A DNA stretch of 64,000 bases from Williamsia muralis (GCF_002735905.1 NZ_PEBD01000012.1:248001-312000), one strand, 5' to 3'. Shown: positions 38,583 through 47,911, counted from the stretch's first letter. Translations and numbers: made by a program. Notes: a model not told the origin generated them from the sequence alone.

Positions 38583-41090
38583 TCATCCGGCCTGGATGAG
38601 CAGGTCGAGCAACTCGGGTTCGTCCTCGGCCGTGCCGGGTTTGCTGTACCTGGCAACGATCGACCATCCGTGGTCACCGTCGGGGTCGTCGAGGACCTGG
38701 CGGGCAACCCACTCGTCACCGTCGGCCTCAACCGAGAACAAGGCCGGGCTCCTGGCTGCCGGCCCTGCGCCCGGAGCGCCGTACTCGTCGAAGAACTCCG
38801 CGGTCTCGTCGAACCAGTCGAGATCGGGGTAGGCGGCATGCAGTGCGGTCCAATTCCGGTTGGCCAGCAGGTTGACGAACCGGAACATGTTGTTGCGCAA
38901 TTCGACTCGGGTGGCTCGAGTGTTCGGCGCCCGGCCCGGTGGCGTCACGGCCGCCAGCGGGTCGGCGATCGCCTGGTCGGGGTGTGTCAGCTGCTCCCAT
39001 TCGTCCAGCAGGCTCGAGTCCACCCGGCGAACCAGCTCGCCCAGCCATTCGATCACGTCGTCGAGTTCGTCTGTCCGTGCCGAATTGGGAACACTCTGCC
39101 GCAGGGTGCGATAAGCGTCGGTCAAGTACCGCAGCACCACGCCCTCGCTGCGGGCCAGTGCATAGCGCGAGATGAGGTCGCCCCAGTCCATCCCTTGTTC
39201 GATCATGTCGCGAAGTATCGACTTGGGGCGTGGGGGAGTGTCGATCACCCACGGGTGGCCTTGCTGGTAAGTGCCGAACGCCTCGAAGATGAAATCGCGC
39301 AGCGGTCGTGGCCAGGTCACCTCTGTGAGGAGTTCCATCCGCTCCTCGTACTCGATCCCGTCGGCCTTCATCTGCGCGATGGCCGCGTCCCTCGCGACCT
39401 TCTGTTGGCCCATCAGCACTGGACGCGGATCTTCCAGTGTCGCTTCGACAATTGAGATCAGATCGAGGGTGTAGGTGTCTGAGTCGGTGTCCAGGAGCTC
39501 GAATGCCGCCAGGGAGAAGGGCGACAACGGGTTGTTCAGCGCAAAATTGTTCGGCAGGTCGACAGCCAGCACGGCGTAGCGACCCAGGTCGTCGGGTTCG
39601 TCGAGTCGCAGGACCACGCCGCTGTTGACCAGGGATCGATACAGCGACAACGCTCGTAGGATGTGCCAGCGTTGCCGTGCCCGGGTCTCGTGGTTGTCTT
39701 CGAGTAGGTGACGCATGGCCGTGAAGCAATTGCCCGGGCGGGCAATCACTTCCAGCAGCATGGACGTGCTGACACCGAACCGGGACCGCAGGGGTTCGGG
39801 CGGAGCGTCGATGAGCTTGTCGAATGTCGCCTCGCCCCAGGAGACGAATCCCTCCGGCGCCTTCTTGCGCTGGATCTTCTTGAGCTTCTTCGGATCGTCA
39901 CCGGCCTTGGCGACCAGCCGGGCGTTCTCGACGTCGTGATCGGGCGCTTGGGCGACCACGAAACCACGGACGTCGTACCCGGCCCGGCCCGCCCTTCCGG
40001 CGATCTGATGGAACTCGCGGGCACGCAGGTGGCGCTGACGCACGCCGTCGTACTTGGTCAGCCCGGTCAGCAGGACGGTGCGGATCGGCACGTTGATGCC
40101 GACACCCAGGGTGTCCGTCCCGCACACCACGCGCAGAAGCCCTTGCTGGGCAAGGCGTTCGACAAGGCGTCGATAGCGCGGCAACATGCCGGCATGATGC
40201 ACGCCGATTCCTGCGCGGACCGTCTTCGACAGTGTTTTGCCGAAGCCCGTGCTGAAACGGAAGTCGCCGATCTCCGCCGCGATCGCATCGCGTTCGGACC
40301 GGCTGCAGATGTTGGCGCTGAGCAGCGACTGTGCGCGTTCCATCGCGGAGACCTGGGTGAAGTGCACCACGTAGACCGGCGCCCGGTCTTTGGCGATCAG
40401 CTCTTCGATGGTCTCGTGCACGGGCCGGGTGGAGTACGAATACTCCAGCGGCACCGGGCGAGTGGTGCCGGTGATGTCGGCGGTGTCACGTCCGGTACGC
40501 CGCCGTAGATCTTCGATGAAGAAGTCGACATTGCCCAGCGTCGCCGACATCAGGACGAATTGGCTCTGCGTCAGCTCGATCAGGGGGACCTGCCACGCCC
40601 AGCCACGGTCGGGCTCGGAGTAGTAGTGGAACTCGTCCATCACCACGATGCCGATGGAGGCATCAGCGCCTTCTCGGAGGGCGACGTTCGCCAGGACCTC
40701 GGCCGTGGCGCAGATGATGGGGGCACCGGCGTTGACTGAAGCATCGCCGGTCAGCATGCCCACGTTCTCGGCGCCGAACTGGGCGCAGAGGTCGAAGAAC
40801 TTCTCGCTGACCAGCGCTTTGATCGGCGCCGTGTAGAAGGCGCGGCGGCCCTGTGCGGCAGCGAAATAGAGTCCGCCGCTGGCGATGAGCGATTTACCCG
40901 AGCCGGTGGGGGTGGAGACGATCACGTTCGACCCGGCGGCGAGTTCGAGGAGCGCCTCGTCCTGGTGGGGGTACACCTCGATCCCGCGCGCACCCCACCA
41001 GTCGACGAACGCGGTGTACAGGCCGTCGGGGTCCGCGTCCCCGGGATTCGGGAAGGCGAGCGGCTGAGCCTCTGCGGACTGTGTCACCAC
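38583..41090 (-). CDS. SKI2/MTR4-like DEAD/DEAH helicase with DUF3516-type C-terminus
   Basis: An 835-residue superfamily 2 helicase. Walker A TPTGSGKS at about 60-67, motif II DEFH at 152-155 (VVMDEFHYYSEPD), motif III MSATLG and motif VI QIAGRAGRAGYDVRG. A linker rich in lysine (KKLKKIQRKKAPEG) is followed by a long C-terminal region of the type annotated DUF3516 in actinobacteria. Probably acts on RNA; the target is unknown. It ends 39 bases before the DJ-1 operon and starts 24 bases after the PAC2 gene on the same strand. Confidence 0.85.
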   Translation of the reverse strand: MVTQSAEAQPLAFPNPGDADPDGLYTAFVDWWGARGIEVYPHQDEALLELAAGSNVIVSTPTGSGKSLIASGGLYFAAAQGRRAFYTAPIKALVSEKFFDLCAQFGAENVGMLTGDASVNAGAPIICATAEVLANVALREGADASIGIVVMDEFHYYSEPDRGWAWQVPLIELTQSQFVLMSATLGNVDFFIEDLRRRTGRDTADITGTTRPVPLEYSYSTRPVHETIEELIAKDRAPVYVVHFTQVSAMERAQSLLSANICSRSERDAIAAEIGDFRFSTGFGKTLSKTVRAGIGVHHAGMLPRYRRLVERLAQQGLLRVVCGTDTLGVGINVPIRTVLLTGLTKYDGVRQRHLRAREFHQIAGRAGRAGYDVRGFVVAQAPDHDVENARLVAKAGDDPKKLKKIQRKKAPEGFVSWGEATFDKLIDAPPEPLRSRFGVSTSMLLEVIARPGNCFTAMRHLLEDNHETRARQRWHILRALSLYRSLVNSGVVLRLDEPDDLGRYAVLAVDLPNNFALNNPLSPFSLAAFELLDTDSDTYTLDLISIVEATLEDPRPVLMGQQKVARDAAIAQMKADGIEYEERMELLTEVTWPRPLRDFIFEAFGTYQQGHPWVIDTPPRPKSILRDMIEQGMDWGDLISRYALARSEGVVLRYLTDAYRTLRQSVPNSARTDELDDVIEWLGELVRRVDSSLLDEWEQLTHPDQAIADPLAAVTPPGRAPNTRATRVELRNNMFRFVNLLANRNWTALHAAYPDLDWFDETAEFFDEYGAPGAGPAARSPALFSVEADGDEWVARQVLDDPDGDHGWSIVARYSKPGTAEDEPELLDLLIQAG

Positions 41091-41114
41091 TGCAGGTTAG
41101 GTCACCGACGGCGA

Positions 41115-42092
41115 TCAGCCGGCAGTGCCGTCGCCCGCCTGTCCCGGATCATCGTCTGAGTTGCGGCCGCTGCCGGCATCCCCGGTCTGGGTGGCGAGGA
41201 ACCGTTCCAGCTCGGCCCCGAGCTCGTCGCCGGTGGGTAGATCGCCCTCGGCAGCCAACAGCGATGCCTTCTCCTGTTGCGCCTGGCTGAAGGTGTCGTA
41301 CTGCGTTTCGAGCGCGGCGACCACAGATTCGACCTCCTGGTTGCCCGACACCTCGGCGTCGACCTGGCTGCGGACCTTCTCCGCCGCGTTGGCCAGTGCG
41401 GCCGTCGGCAGATCCAGTCCGGTGATCTCGCCGAGCGACTCGAGCAACTTGTGCGACGCGGCAGGATATTCCGCCTGCGAGAGATAATGCGGCACATGGA
41501 CGGAGAGTCCAGCGGTGGTCAAACCGTGCTGTCCCAAGCGGAGTTCGAGCAGCATCGACGCGCTGGCGGGGACCTTCAGTTCCGAGCCCCATCGGGGCAG
41601 CGAAGCGATCAGGTCCTTGTCGTTCGCGTGCGCGGTGATGGTGGACGGCCGGGTGTGCGGAATCCCCATCGGGATGGCGTTGAGACCGATCACGGTGGAG
41701 ACCCCGAACCGATCCGACAATCCCTGGACTGCGGCGACGAACCGTTCCCAGCGCAGGTCCGGCTCGGCGCCGGAGAGAAGCAGGAACGGTGTGCCGTTGT
41801 TGTCGCGCACGGCATGCAGCGTCAGCTCGGGCATCGCCACATCGGTGAACTGGTCACCGGTGAACGTCATCAAAGGGCGGCGCGATCGGTAGTCCATCAG
41901 TTCGTCGGTGGAGAACGTCGCCACCAATTCCGATTCCAGACTCTGCCGCAAGTGGTCCGACGCGAGTTTGATCGCGTGGCCCGCGTCGGCAAAGCCCTCC
42001 AGCGCGTGGACCAATACCGGTCCGTCACCCTCGTCGCCGGTCACCTGTGGCGCTGGAAACTCGAGCTCGTAGAGCGTGGACTTGTCGTCCAT
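41115..42092 (-). CDS. PAC2-family protein (Rv2714-like)
   Basis: A 325-residue protein starting MDDKSTLYELEFPAP after a strong GAGGAGG. It shows the PAC2 fold signature near the N-terminus (VLVHALEGFADAGHAI) and strands LLLSGAEPDLRWERF and GLNAIPMGIPHTRP. PAC2 proteins in eukaryotes are proteasome assembly chaperones; the bacterial forms, including structurally known Rv2714, have no settled role. The tail from ~290 is acidic and Gly/Asp rich. Probably cotranscribed with the downstream helicase. Confidence 0.85.
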   Translation of the reverse strand: MDDKSTLYELEFPAPQVTGDEGDGPVLVHALEGFADAGHAIKLASDHLRQSLESELVATFSTDELMDYRSRRPLMTFTGDQFTDVAMPELTLHAVRDNNGTPFLLLSGAEPDLRWERFVAAVQGLSDRFGVSTVIGLNAIPMGIPHTRPSTITAHANDKDLIASLPRWGSELKVPASASMLLELRLGQHGLTTAGLSVHVPHYLSQAEYPAASHKLLESLGEITGLDLPTAALANAAEKVRSQVDAEVSGNQEVESVVAALETQYDTFSQAQQEKASLLAAEGDLPTGDELGAELERFLATQTGDAGSGRNSDDDPGQAGDGTAG

Positions 42093-42289
42093 GGCGAACC
42101 TCCTCGCTGCCCAGTCCTGCTGTCGTGTGGATAAGTGTTCTCCATTGTCGCCCATGATCGGCCGTTCGAACCAATCCCTGGCCGAGAGTCAGCCCGACCA
42201 CGGGCGCAATGGCGACTAGTGTTCTCAACGGAGTTCGAACGGTGTCAATTCCCCAGCGAGTTCGCCGTGAGCGAAAACCAAGCAAACAT

Positions 42290-42332
42290 TAGGGTGAAGA
42301 CCGTGGCGGTCAGACCGCCCACAAACACGGTC
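42290..42332 (+). promoter_or_regulatory. mscR promoter with nested palindromes
   Basis: TAGGGT (42290-42295) is a -10 candidate. Immediately downstream GGCGGTC-A-GACCGCC (42305-42319) is a perfect inverted repeat, nested inside GACCGTG (42299-42305) / CACGGTC (42326-42332). It may be an operator or a leader hairpin. The rest of 42093-42289 holds no gene I can see. Confidence 0.5.
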
Positions 42333-42351
42333 AGTGCAGCGAAAGGCAATC

Positions 42352-43440
42352 ATGGCAGAGCAGGTGCGTGGTGTGGTCTCGGCAGGAAAAGGGGCCCCGA
42401 CCACGATCGAGACGATCACGATCCCCGATCCGGGTCCCCGCGACGTGGTGGTGCGAATCCTTGCCTGCGGCGTGTGCCACACCGACCTCGCCTACCGCGA
42501 GGGCGGCATCAACGACGACTACCCGTTCCTGCTGGGACACGAGGCCTCCGGCATCGTGGAGACCATCGGTGATCAGGTCACCCATGTCGAACCCGGTGAT
42601 TTCGTCGTACTGAACTGGCGCGCCGTGTGCGGTGTGTGCCGAGCCTGCAAGCGTGGTCGCCCCTGGTACTGCTTCGACACGTTCAACGCGAGCAAACCGA
42701 TGACCCTGCAAGACGGCACCGAGCTGACCCCCGCACTCGGTATCGGTGCGTTCGCGGACAAGACGCTCGTTCACGAAGGACAGTGCACCAAGGTCGCCCC
42801 CGATGCCGATCCGGCCGTGGTCGGATTGCTGGGTTGCGGTGTCATGGCCGGTATCGGAGCCGCGATGAACACCGGAGGCGTCGGCCGCGGCGACAGCGTC
42901 GCGGTGATCGGATGCGGTGGAGTGGGCGATGCCGCCATCGCGGGCGCCAGGCTTGCCGGCGCGACCAAGATCATCGCGGTCGACCGCGATGCGCGCAAAC
43001 TCGAGTGGGCGACCTCTCTCGGCGCAACCCACACCATCGATGGTTCTGTGACCGACGATGTCGTCACCGCCATCCAGGACATCACCGACGGCAACGGTGC
43101 CGACGTGGTCATCGATGCGGTCGGCCGTCCCGAGACGTACAAGACTGCGTTCTATGCGCGCGATCTGGCCGGTGTCGTCGTGCTCGTCGGTGTGCCGACG
43201 CCCGAGATGACCCTGGAGATGCCACTGGTCGACTTCTTCTCTCGCGGCGGGGCCCTCAAGTCGTCCTGGTACGGCGATTGTCTGCCCGAGCGTGACTTCC
43301 CGATGCTCGTCGACCTGTACCAGCAGGGCAGGTTGCCACTCGAGCTGTTCGTCACCGAGCGTGTCGGACTGGACGACGTGGAAGCCGCGTTCAGCAAGAT
43401 GGAGGCCGGCGAGGTCCTGCGTTCGGTGGTGATCCTGTGA
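42352..43440 (+). CDS. mscR: S-(hydroxymethyl)mycothiol dehydrogenase (NAD/mycothiol-dependent formaldehyde dehydrogenase)
   Basis: Oxidises the formaldehyde-mycothiol adduct; the family also reduces S-nitrosomycothiol. The 362 residues from ATG 42352 (AAAGG upstream) form a zinc medium-chain dehydrogenase. Catalytic zinc ligands C42 (ACGVCHTD) and H63 (GHE) and structural zinc cysteines C93, C96, C99 and C107 are in place. The NAD fold has [17 protein letters not shown] with D at the end of beta-2 (VDRD), which selects NAD. Homologue of Rv2259. Followed, with a four-base overlap, by a metallo-beta-lactamase-fold gene. Confidence 0.93.
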   Translation: MAEQVRGVVSAGKGAPTTIETITIPDPGPRDVVVRILACGVCHTDLAYREGGINDDYPFLLGHEASGIVETIGDQVTHVEPGDFVVLNWRAVCGVCRACKRGRPWYCFDTFNASKPMTLQDGTELTPALGIGAFADKTLVHEGQCTKVAPDADPAVVGLLGCGVMAGIGAAMNTGGVGRGDSVAVIGCGGVGDAAIAGARLAGATKIIAVDRDARKLEWATSLGATHTIDGSVTDDVVTAIQDITDGNGADVVIDAVGRPETYKTAFYARDLAGVVVLVGVPTPEMTLEMPLVDFFSRGGALKSSWYGDCLPERDFPMLVDLYQQGRLPLELFVTERVGLDDVEAAFSKMEAGEVLRSVVIL

Positions 43441-44063
43441 CCGTTCGCGTCGACCACGTCGTCACCTCGGGCACGTTCAGTCTCGACGGCGGTACCTGGG
43501 ATGTCGACAACAACATCTGGCTCGTCGGTGACGATTCCGAAGTTGTCATCATCGACGCCGCACATTCGTCGGCGCCGATCATCGAGGCGGTGGCCGGACG
43601 TACGGTCAAGGCCGTGCTGCTCACCCATGGCCACAACGACCACATCACGGTGGCCCCCGAGTTGTCGCGCACGCTCGATACCCCGATGAAGATGCACCCG
43701 GGTGACCGAATGCTGTGGGACCAGACGCACGCCGATGTCGCTCCTGAGGAACTGGCCGATGGTCAGAAGATCGATGTCGCGGGCACCGACCTCGTTGTGA
43801 TCAACACCCCGGGTCACTCGCCTGGTTCGTCATGCATTTACGCGCCAGAACTCGGAGTGCTCTTCAGCGGCGACACCCTGTTCTCGGGCGGACCCGGCGC
43901 AACCGGTCGCTCGTTCTCAGACTTCCCGACGATCATCGAGTCGATTCGGACCAAGATCTTCACGTTGGATCCGGGGACGAAAGTGCATACCGGACACGGG
44001 GATTCCACTGCGGTGGGTACCGAGTCACCTCACCTCGAAGAGTGGATCAAACGCGGGAGCTGA
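43437..44063 (+). CDS. Metallo-beta-lactamase-fold hydrolase paired with mscR
   Basis: A 208-residue glyoxalase-II-like hydrolase with the metal motif THGHNDHI near 63-70, a second histidine in NTPGHSPGS and the aspartate in FSGDTLF. The GTG start overlaps the mscR stop (GTGA), as in Rv2259-Rv2260. Because MscR yields S-formylmycothiol and glyoxalase II enzymes cleave thioesters, a function as S-formylmycothiol hydrolase is attractive but is inference. Confidence 0.85.
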   Translation: MTVRVDHVVTSGTFSLDGGTWDVDNNIWLVGDDSEVVIIDAAHSSAPIIEAVAGRTVKAVLLTHGHNDHITVAPELSRTLDTPMKMHPGDRMLWDQTHADVAPEELADGQKIDVAGTDLVVINTPGHSPGSSCIYAPELGVLFSGDTLFSGGPGATGRSFSDFPTIIESIRTKIFTLDPGTKVHTGHGDSTAVGTESPHLEEWIKRGS

Positions 44064-44081
44064 CCTCGCGGGAGGTCAAGC
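44059..44081. terminator. Hairpin between convergent genes
   Basis: TGACCTC-GCGG-GAGGTCA (44061-44078), extendable by GC/GC past one bulged A. It includes the hydrolase stop and the end of the opposing gene. Confidence 0.6.
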
Positions 44082-44552
44082 ATCCAGTGCAGGCGGCGAG
44101 CTGATCCTGGTGATCAGCTCGTCAACCCGATCGTGCTGCATTGTTGCCCCGCCGGACAATGCGGCCGCCACGTTCTCCAACTCGGTGACCGCGGAGCCGG
44201 CATGAGCAAGCGCGGTTTCGCGCAGTCGCGGGGGAGTCTTGGCCGCCGCTATCAGCCAATTGTCGAGATCTGTTGCAGCCAGCTCGATCCGGACCCTGGT
44301 GTCGATACGTTCGCCGTCGTACTCGAGCTTCGGGTCGGCGCGGAGCAGGGCCAGCGCATCGCGGATGCGCCGGTGCAGCCGCGCTTCCGGGTCATGCGAA
44401 CCCGCCCATGCCGCAGGCGCATTGGTCGGCTGACCGGGGATGATCTCGTTCGAGCGGACCGCGCTGTCACGAATCCGGCGGGTCATGAGGAACACACCCA
44501 CCGCAGCAGCGACGCACGCGAGGAGGACAACGACCACGATCGCGGTGGTCAC
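44076..44552 (-). CDS. Single-pass membrane protein, third gene of the SPFH cassette
   Basis: A 158-residue protein (GTG 44552) starting VTTAIVVVVLLACVAAAVG: one N-terminal membrane helix followed by a basic stop-transfer and a soluble, helical, charged C-terminal domain of ~110 residues with no motif I recognise. It is 22 bases after the zinc-ribbon gene. In Bacillus the analogous third component YdjH is also a membrane-anchored protein; homology has not been shown. Confidence 0.7.
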   Translation of the reverse strand: MTTAIVVVVLLACVAAAVGVFLMTRRIRDSAVRSNEIIPGQPTNAPAAWAGSHDPEARLHRRIRDALALLRADPKLEYDGERIDTRVRIELAATDLDNWLIAAAKTPPRLRETALAHAGSAVTELENVAAALSGGATMQHDRVDELITRISSPPALDA

Positions 44553-44574
44553 GACGGCCTCGCGGTGGGTGTGG

Positions 44575-45852
44575 TCATCGCAGCGCCGACCATGCGGCGA
44601 CAATCGCGATGGTGACGATCAGAGCCGCGAGCACGGCGAACGCGATCTTCACCTTGCTCCACGGACGTTGGCCCTGCACCTCACCGGTCACCCCGTTGAT
44701 GAAGACCTGGAACGGATTGCCTGCGTAGACCACGGTGAGCAGCCAGATCGGCAACAGGACGTGCTTGAACGTGAGGGCGTTGTACCTGGTGTCCTTGCTG
44801 TTGATCCGCTGGTGATCACCACCGATGTCGCGACGGATCGCGTGGTCGATCCCGGCGTCGATCCGCGCCTGGGCCACCGGAAAACACTGGTCGGCGTCGT
44901 GGTCGTAGGTACGGCACAGGTGGCCTGCCACGAACTCGGGCGTGAAGGGCGTCGCCTGAGCAGTCGGCCAGGGTTCGAGTTCATGCACCTTGTCGGTGTC
45001 GAAACCGGTGTTCGCCAGAACGGCCACGTCGTCGAAGTCGACCCCCACGACACCGGAACGGTGACTCCACCGTGTGCGGGTCTCGGTGCGCCGGTTGTCG
45101 CCGCTGCCGACCGTCACCGTGTAGTTGTCGCCGCGCATTCCGGTGTAGGACGTCGTGGTGTCCGCGTCATAGGTGAAGTAGGCGGCGTACACGCTGCTGA
45201 AGGCGCCCACCTCGCGGTACTTCTTGAACTCGGTGGGGGCGAACCAGCGGCTGTTGATCCACTTCTCGATCACCTCGCGGCCCTGCTTGTCGTCGACCTG
45301 GAATGGCAGGATGCCGTCGACAGGAAGTCGTGTGGGAGCGTCGTGGATGTCGTCTCGCTGGATCGGGGTGGCACAGTACGGACACCGGGTAGCGGTCAGA
45401 GTGCCGCTGAACGTGGTCTTTCCGCCACAGCTCTGGCAGACGATCTCGCGCTCGCTCACCACTGTTCGGCCCGACGAGTTCTCCGCGATCAGTCCGCGCA
45501 GCTGGGTCATCGTGGAGGCCAGATCGTGTTCGACCACTCGCCGGTTCGTATCCAGCACGATCTGATGAGAACGACCGCAACTCGGGCACAGCAGCTGCTG
45601 TGACGCCGGGTCGAACACCAACTGTGCCCCGCAGGTGTCGCAGGGGTAGGTACGTGTCCGCTCGGTGACCTGGAATTGGGCTCGCTCGGGGTCCGATGGC
45701 CCGGGCACCGGTTGCTGTGGCGCCGTCGGTCGCGCGTCACGCGTCGGCAACGGTGGCGGGCTGAAGGACGGCGGCGCGGCGTACCCCGACGGCGAGGCGT
45801 CCGGATCAGCATGACCGGGCAGCGGGGGCGGTCCGAAGTTGTCGTCGTTCAT
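44575..45852 (-). CDS. TFIIB-type zinc-ribbon membrane protein (YdjG-like)
   Basis: A 425-residue protein from ATG 45852. After a ~60-residue Pro-rich head come two zinc ribbons: C71-x2-C74 ... C89-x2-C92 and C139-x2-C142 ... C157-x2-C160. A long central domain contains WFAPTEFKKYREVGAF and an aromatic-rich stretch with TRTRWSHRSGVVGVDFDDV in two parts (TRTRWSHRSG, GVDFDDVAVLAN). It ends with a hydrophobic segment near 360-375 and a last membrane helix at about 405-423. It starts 2 bases after the SPFH gene, so they are cotranscribed. No DNA-binding evidence; the ribbons are more likely structural or for protein contact. Confidence 0.8.
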   Translation of the reverse strand: MNDDNFGPPPLPGHADPDASPSGYAAPPSFSPPPLPTRDARPTAPQQPVPGPSDPERAQFQVTERTRTYPCDTCGAQLVFDPASQQLLCPSCGRSHQIVLDTNRRVVEHDLASTMTQLRGLIAENSSGRTVVSEREIVCQSCGGKTTFSGTLTATRCPYCATPIQRDDIHDAPTRLPVDGILPFQVDDKQGREVIEKWINSRWFAPTEFKKYREVGAFSSVYAAYFTYDADTTTSYTGMRGDNYTVTVGSGDNRRTETRTRWSHRSGVVGVDFDDVAVLANTGFDTDKVHELEPWPTAQATPFTPEFVAGHLCRTYDHDADQCFPVAQARIDAGIDHAIRRDIGGDHQRINSKDTRYNALTFKHVLLPIWLLTVVYAGNPFQVFINGVTGEVQGQRPWSKVKIAFAVLAALIVTIAIVAAWSALR

Positions 45853-45854
45853 GG

Positions 45855-47003
45855 CTACACCGTCGGTGTGGTCGTCGGGATGGGTGGCGGAGTCGCGAAC
45901 AAGCCCGCAAGAGCGGGAACGGAGGCCGCCTGCGCCCAGCCGGGCATGCCCTGGGTCCACACCAGAGTTGCCCCGGTGAACTGACCCGACGCGACTGCAC
46001 CTTGCAACTGGGCGACGGTGTAGGGGCCCGCAGGCTGACCGCCGTTGTCGATGTGGAACGTGACGGCCCCGGGCAGCGGTGGAGGCCCTTGTGGCGCAGC
46101 GGCATTCGCCTGCTGCGCCTGCCCGCCGAACTGGCCGGCCATCTGGCTGCCCAACGCCACGCCCATACCGGCCGACATCATGTCGCCCATTGCGCCCCCG
46201 CCGGGGTTCTGGGCTGCGGCGAGCATGGCGTCGGCGGCTCTGCCCTGCTGATAGCGGCCCAGGTCGCCGACGTTGTTCAGGAAGCCGCCCTCCTCGACCC
46301 CGCGGGCGACACCACGCGTCATCGCCGAGGTGATCTCGTCGGGCAGCGAGATGTTCATCGTGATGGAGTCGATGGACAGACCGAACTCGTCGTCGACGCG
46401 TTCGGCCACGAAGTCCCGGAGTTTCTGCGACAGCTCGACCTGGCGACCCTGGAGGTCGATCACGCCGAGACCGGTTTCCATGACCATGTCGGAGAACGCC
46501 AGCGTGATGACACGCCTCAACAGCTCAGAGATCTCAGCCACGTCCACCTCGCTGTCGGTCCCGATCACCTCGCGAAGAAAGATGTCGGGTTCAGCCACTC
46601 GAACGACACACAAACCGTTGGCCCGCACCTGGACCATGGTGAAATCCGGGTCGCGAACCGTCACCGGATTGGCGGTACCCCAACGTAAATCGGTGACCGG
46701 CCGGGTGTTGATGAAGTACACCTCGGAACGGAAAGGACTGTTGAACCCGTGCTTCCAGCCCTGCAGGGTGCTCAGGAGCGGAAGGTTCTCGGTGGTGAGC
46801 TGGTAGTGACCCGGACCGAAACGGTCGGCCAGTTGTCCGCGGTAGACGAAAACAGCCTGCTGACCTTCACGGACGATGAGTTCGGCGCCGTTCTTGATCT
46901 CATTGTTGTAGCGCGGAAAACGCCAGGCCAGCGTGGAGCGCGAATCATCGATCCATTCGATGATGTCGACGAGTTCACCTTTGAGCTTGCCGATGATCCC
47001 CAT
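45855..47003 (-). CDS. SPFH-domain protein with C-terminal GYF_2 domain (YdjI-like)
   Basis: A 382-residue protein with an N-terminal segment MGIIGKLKGELVDIIEW, then an SPFH/band-7-like domain (about 20-235: ELIVREGQQAVFVYRG, FGPGHYQLTTENLPLL, VDDEFGLSIDSITMNISLPDE), a Gly/Ala/Gln-rich hinge and a GYF_2 domain (about 312-368: NGGQPAGPYTVAQL ... WTQGMPGW). This is the 'virion core protein/YdjI' type. In Bacillus subtilis YdjI is encoded with a PspA and helps place it at the membrane. Here it heads a three-gene unit 34 kb from pspA. The product should be a membrane scaffold. Confidence 0.87.
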   Translation of the reverse strand: MGIIGKLKGELVDIIEWIDDSRSTLAWRFPRYNNEIKNGAELIVREGQQAVFVYRGQLADRFGPGHYQLTTENLPLLSTLQGWKHGFNSPFRSEVYFINTRPVTDLRWGTANPVTVRDPDFTMVQVRANGLCVVRVAEPDIFLREVIGTDSEVDVAEISELLRRVITLAFSDMVMETGLGVIDLQGRQVELSQKLRDFVAERVDDEFGLSIDSITMNISLPDEITSAMTRGVARGVEEGGFLNNVGDLGRYQQGRAADAMLAAAQNPGGGAMGDMMSAGMGVALGSQMAGQFGGQAQQANAAAPQGPPPLPGAVTFHIDNGGQPAGPYTVAQLQGAVASGQFTGATLVWTQGMPGWAQAASVPALAGLFATPPPIPTTTPTV

Positions 47004-47171
47004 AACCGTTTTTCTCCTTGCGGCGTCGCCTGATCGCTGTCTTCGGTGATGTTCGCGCAGCAGTCGCCCCGGCGGCTGTCACTAGTGGGCAGTCTAATCG
47101 TGTCGTGCGCCCCCATGGCCTGCTCGCGGTGGCACAGTGGTTCCGATGAGTTGGGTGTCGGTGTGAGCCGG

Positions 47172-47873
47172 ATGGCAGGTTTTCGAGCGGGGCGACGGGG
47201 GTTGTCCTTGCTCGCGATGGTCGCTGTCCTCGCGGTCTCCGGGTGCACCTCCGCGGTCGACGGTGAGCCCACGGCTGCACCGACGAGGTCGGCAGAGCCG
47301 AAGAACTCGAGTTCGAGCGTTGACCTCGCATCACGATCCGTCACCGCTGCGGACTTTCCGGCCGGGTATTCACCGACAGAGGTGACCGGGGACCAGTTGG
47401 GCGCCGTCGTCGCCGATACGGCGGGTGTCCCCTCGGGCGGCGGTGTCAATCCACCGAACTGCGCCCCGAGACCGTTGCCCAGTGGCGCTGGGCAAGCGGT
47501 TGCGTGGGTGGCAACCGGCGCAGGGCCCAATGCGGGAACTCTCAGCGCCGTGTCGGTTCTGGTGAACTCGCCGCTGGCCGACCTACAGACCCAGATCCGG
47601 AACTGCCCGTCGTACACAACCGACGCATTCGGTGCGACAGCCACCGTGACCACCACGATCCTGCCTCCTTCGCCCGCGGAATCCGACGAGTCGATGGCGT
47701 TCCGCCGGGTCACGGTCTCGGGGGCGATGACTCAGACGATGACCGCGCTGGTGGCCCAGAACGACGGGGTACGCGTATACGTAACCTCCCTCATAGCAGG
47801 TCCGCGGCCCGGATCGGATGGGTTGGCGCTCGACGAGTTGTACACCAAGGCGGTCTCTCGCTCGCGTGGATGA
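47172..47873 (+). CDS. Probable secreted lipoprotein
   Basis: A 233-residue protein from ATG 47172 (GTG 47163 also possible). Signal peptide with RRG, a hydrophobic helix and the lipobox VSGC, lipidated cysteine near residue 25. The mature part starts with a Thr/Ser/Pro linker and has two cysteines (NCAP and NCPSY) likely joined by a disulfide, the general plan of mycobacterial sensor-domain lipoproteins. Family not recognised with confidence. Divergent from the SPFH cassette, with a 168-base shared upstream region. Confidence 0.75.
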   Translation: MAGFRAGRRGLSLLAMVAVLAVSGCTSAVDGEPTAAPTRSAEPKNSSSSVDLASRSVTAADFPAGYSPTEVTGDQLGAVVADTAGVPSGGGVNPPNCAPRPLPSGAGQAVAWVATGAGPNAGTLSAVSVLVNSPLADLQTQIRNCPSYTTDAFGATATVTTTILPPSPAESDESMAFRRVTVSGAMTQTMTALVAQNDGVRVYVTSLIAGPRPGSDGLALDELYTKAVSRSRG

Positions 47874-47882
47874 GTCGGCCGC

Positions 47883-47911
47883 TGTGGACAACCCGGGAAC
47901 GGTGGACAACC
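47883..47911 (+). repeat. Direct repeat resembling paired DnaA boxes
   Basis: GTGGACAACC occurs at 47884-47893 and 47902-47911 (period 18). The first copy is part of TGTGGACAA, a perfect complement of the DnaA box TTGTCCACA; the second differs at one base. They lie between the lipoprotein and the DUF4192 gene. Confidence 0.4.

Noticed and set aside
42150-42185. GTTCGAACC resembling a tRNA T-loop
   Set aside because: No flanking stem pairing, anticodon arm or acceptor stem on either strand.
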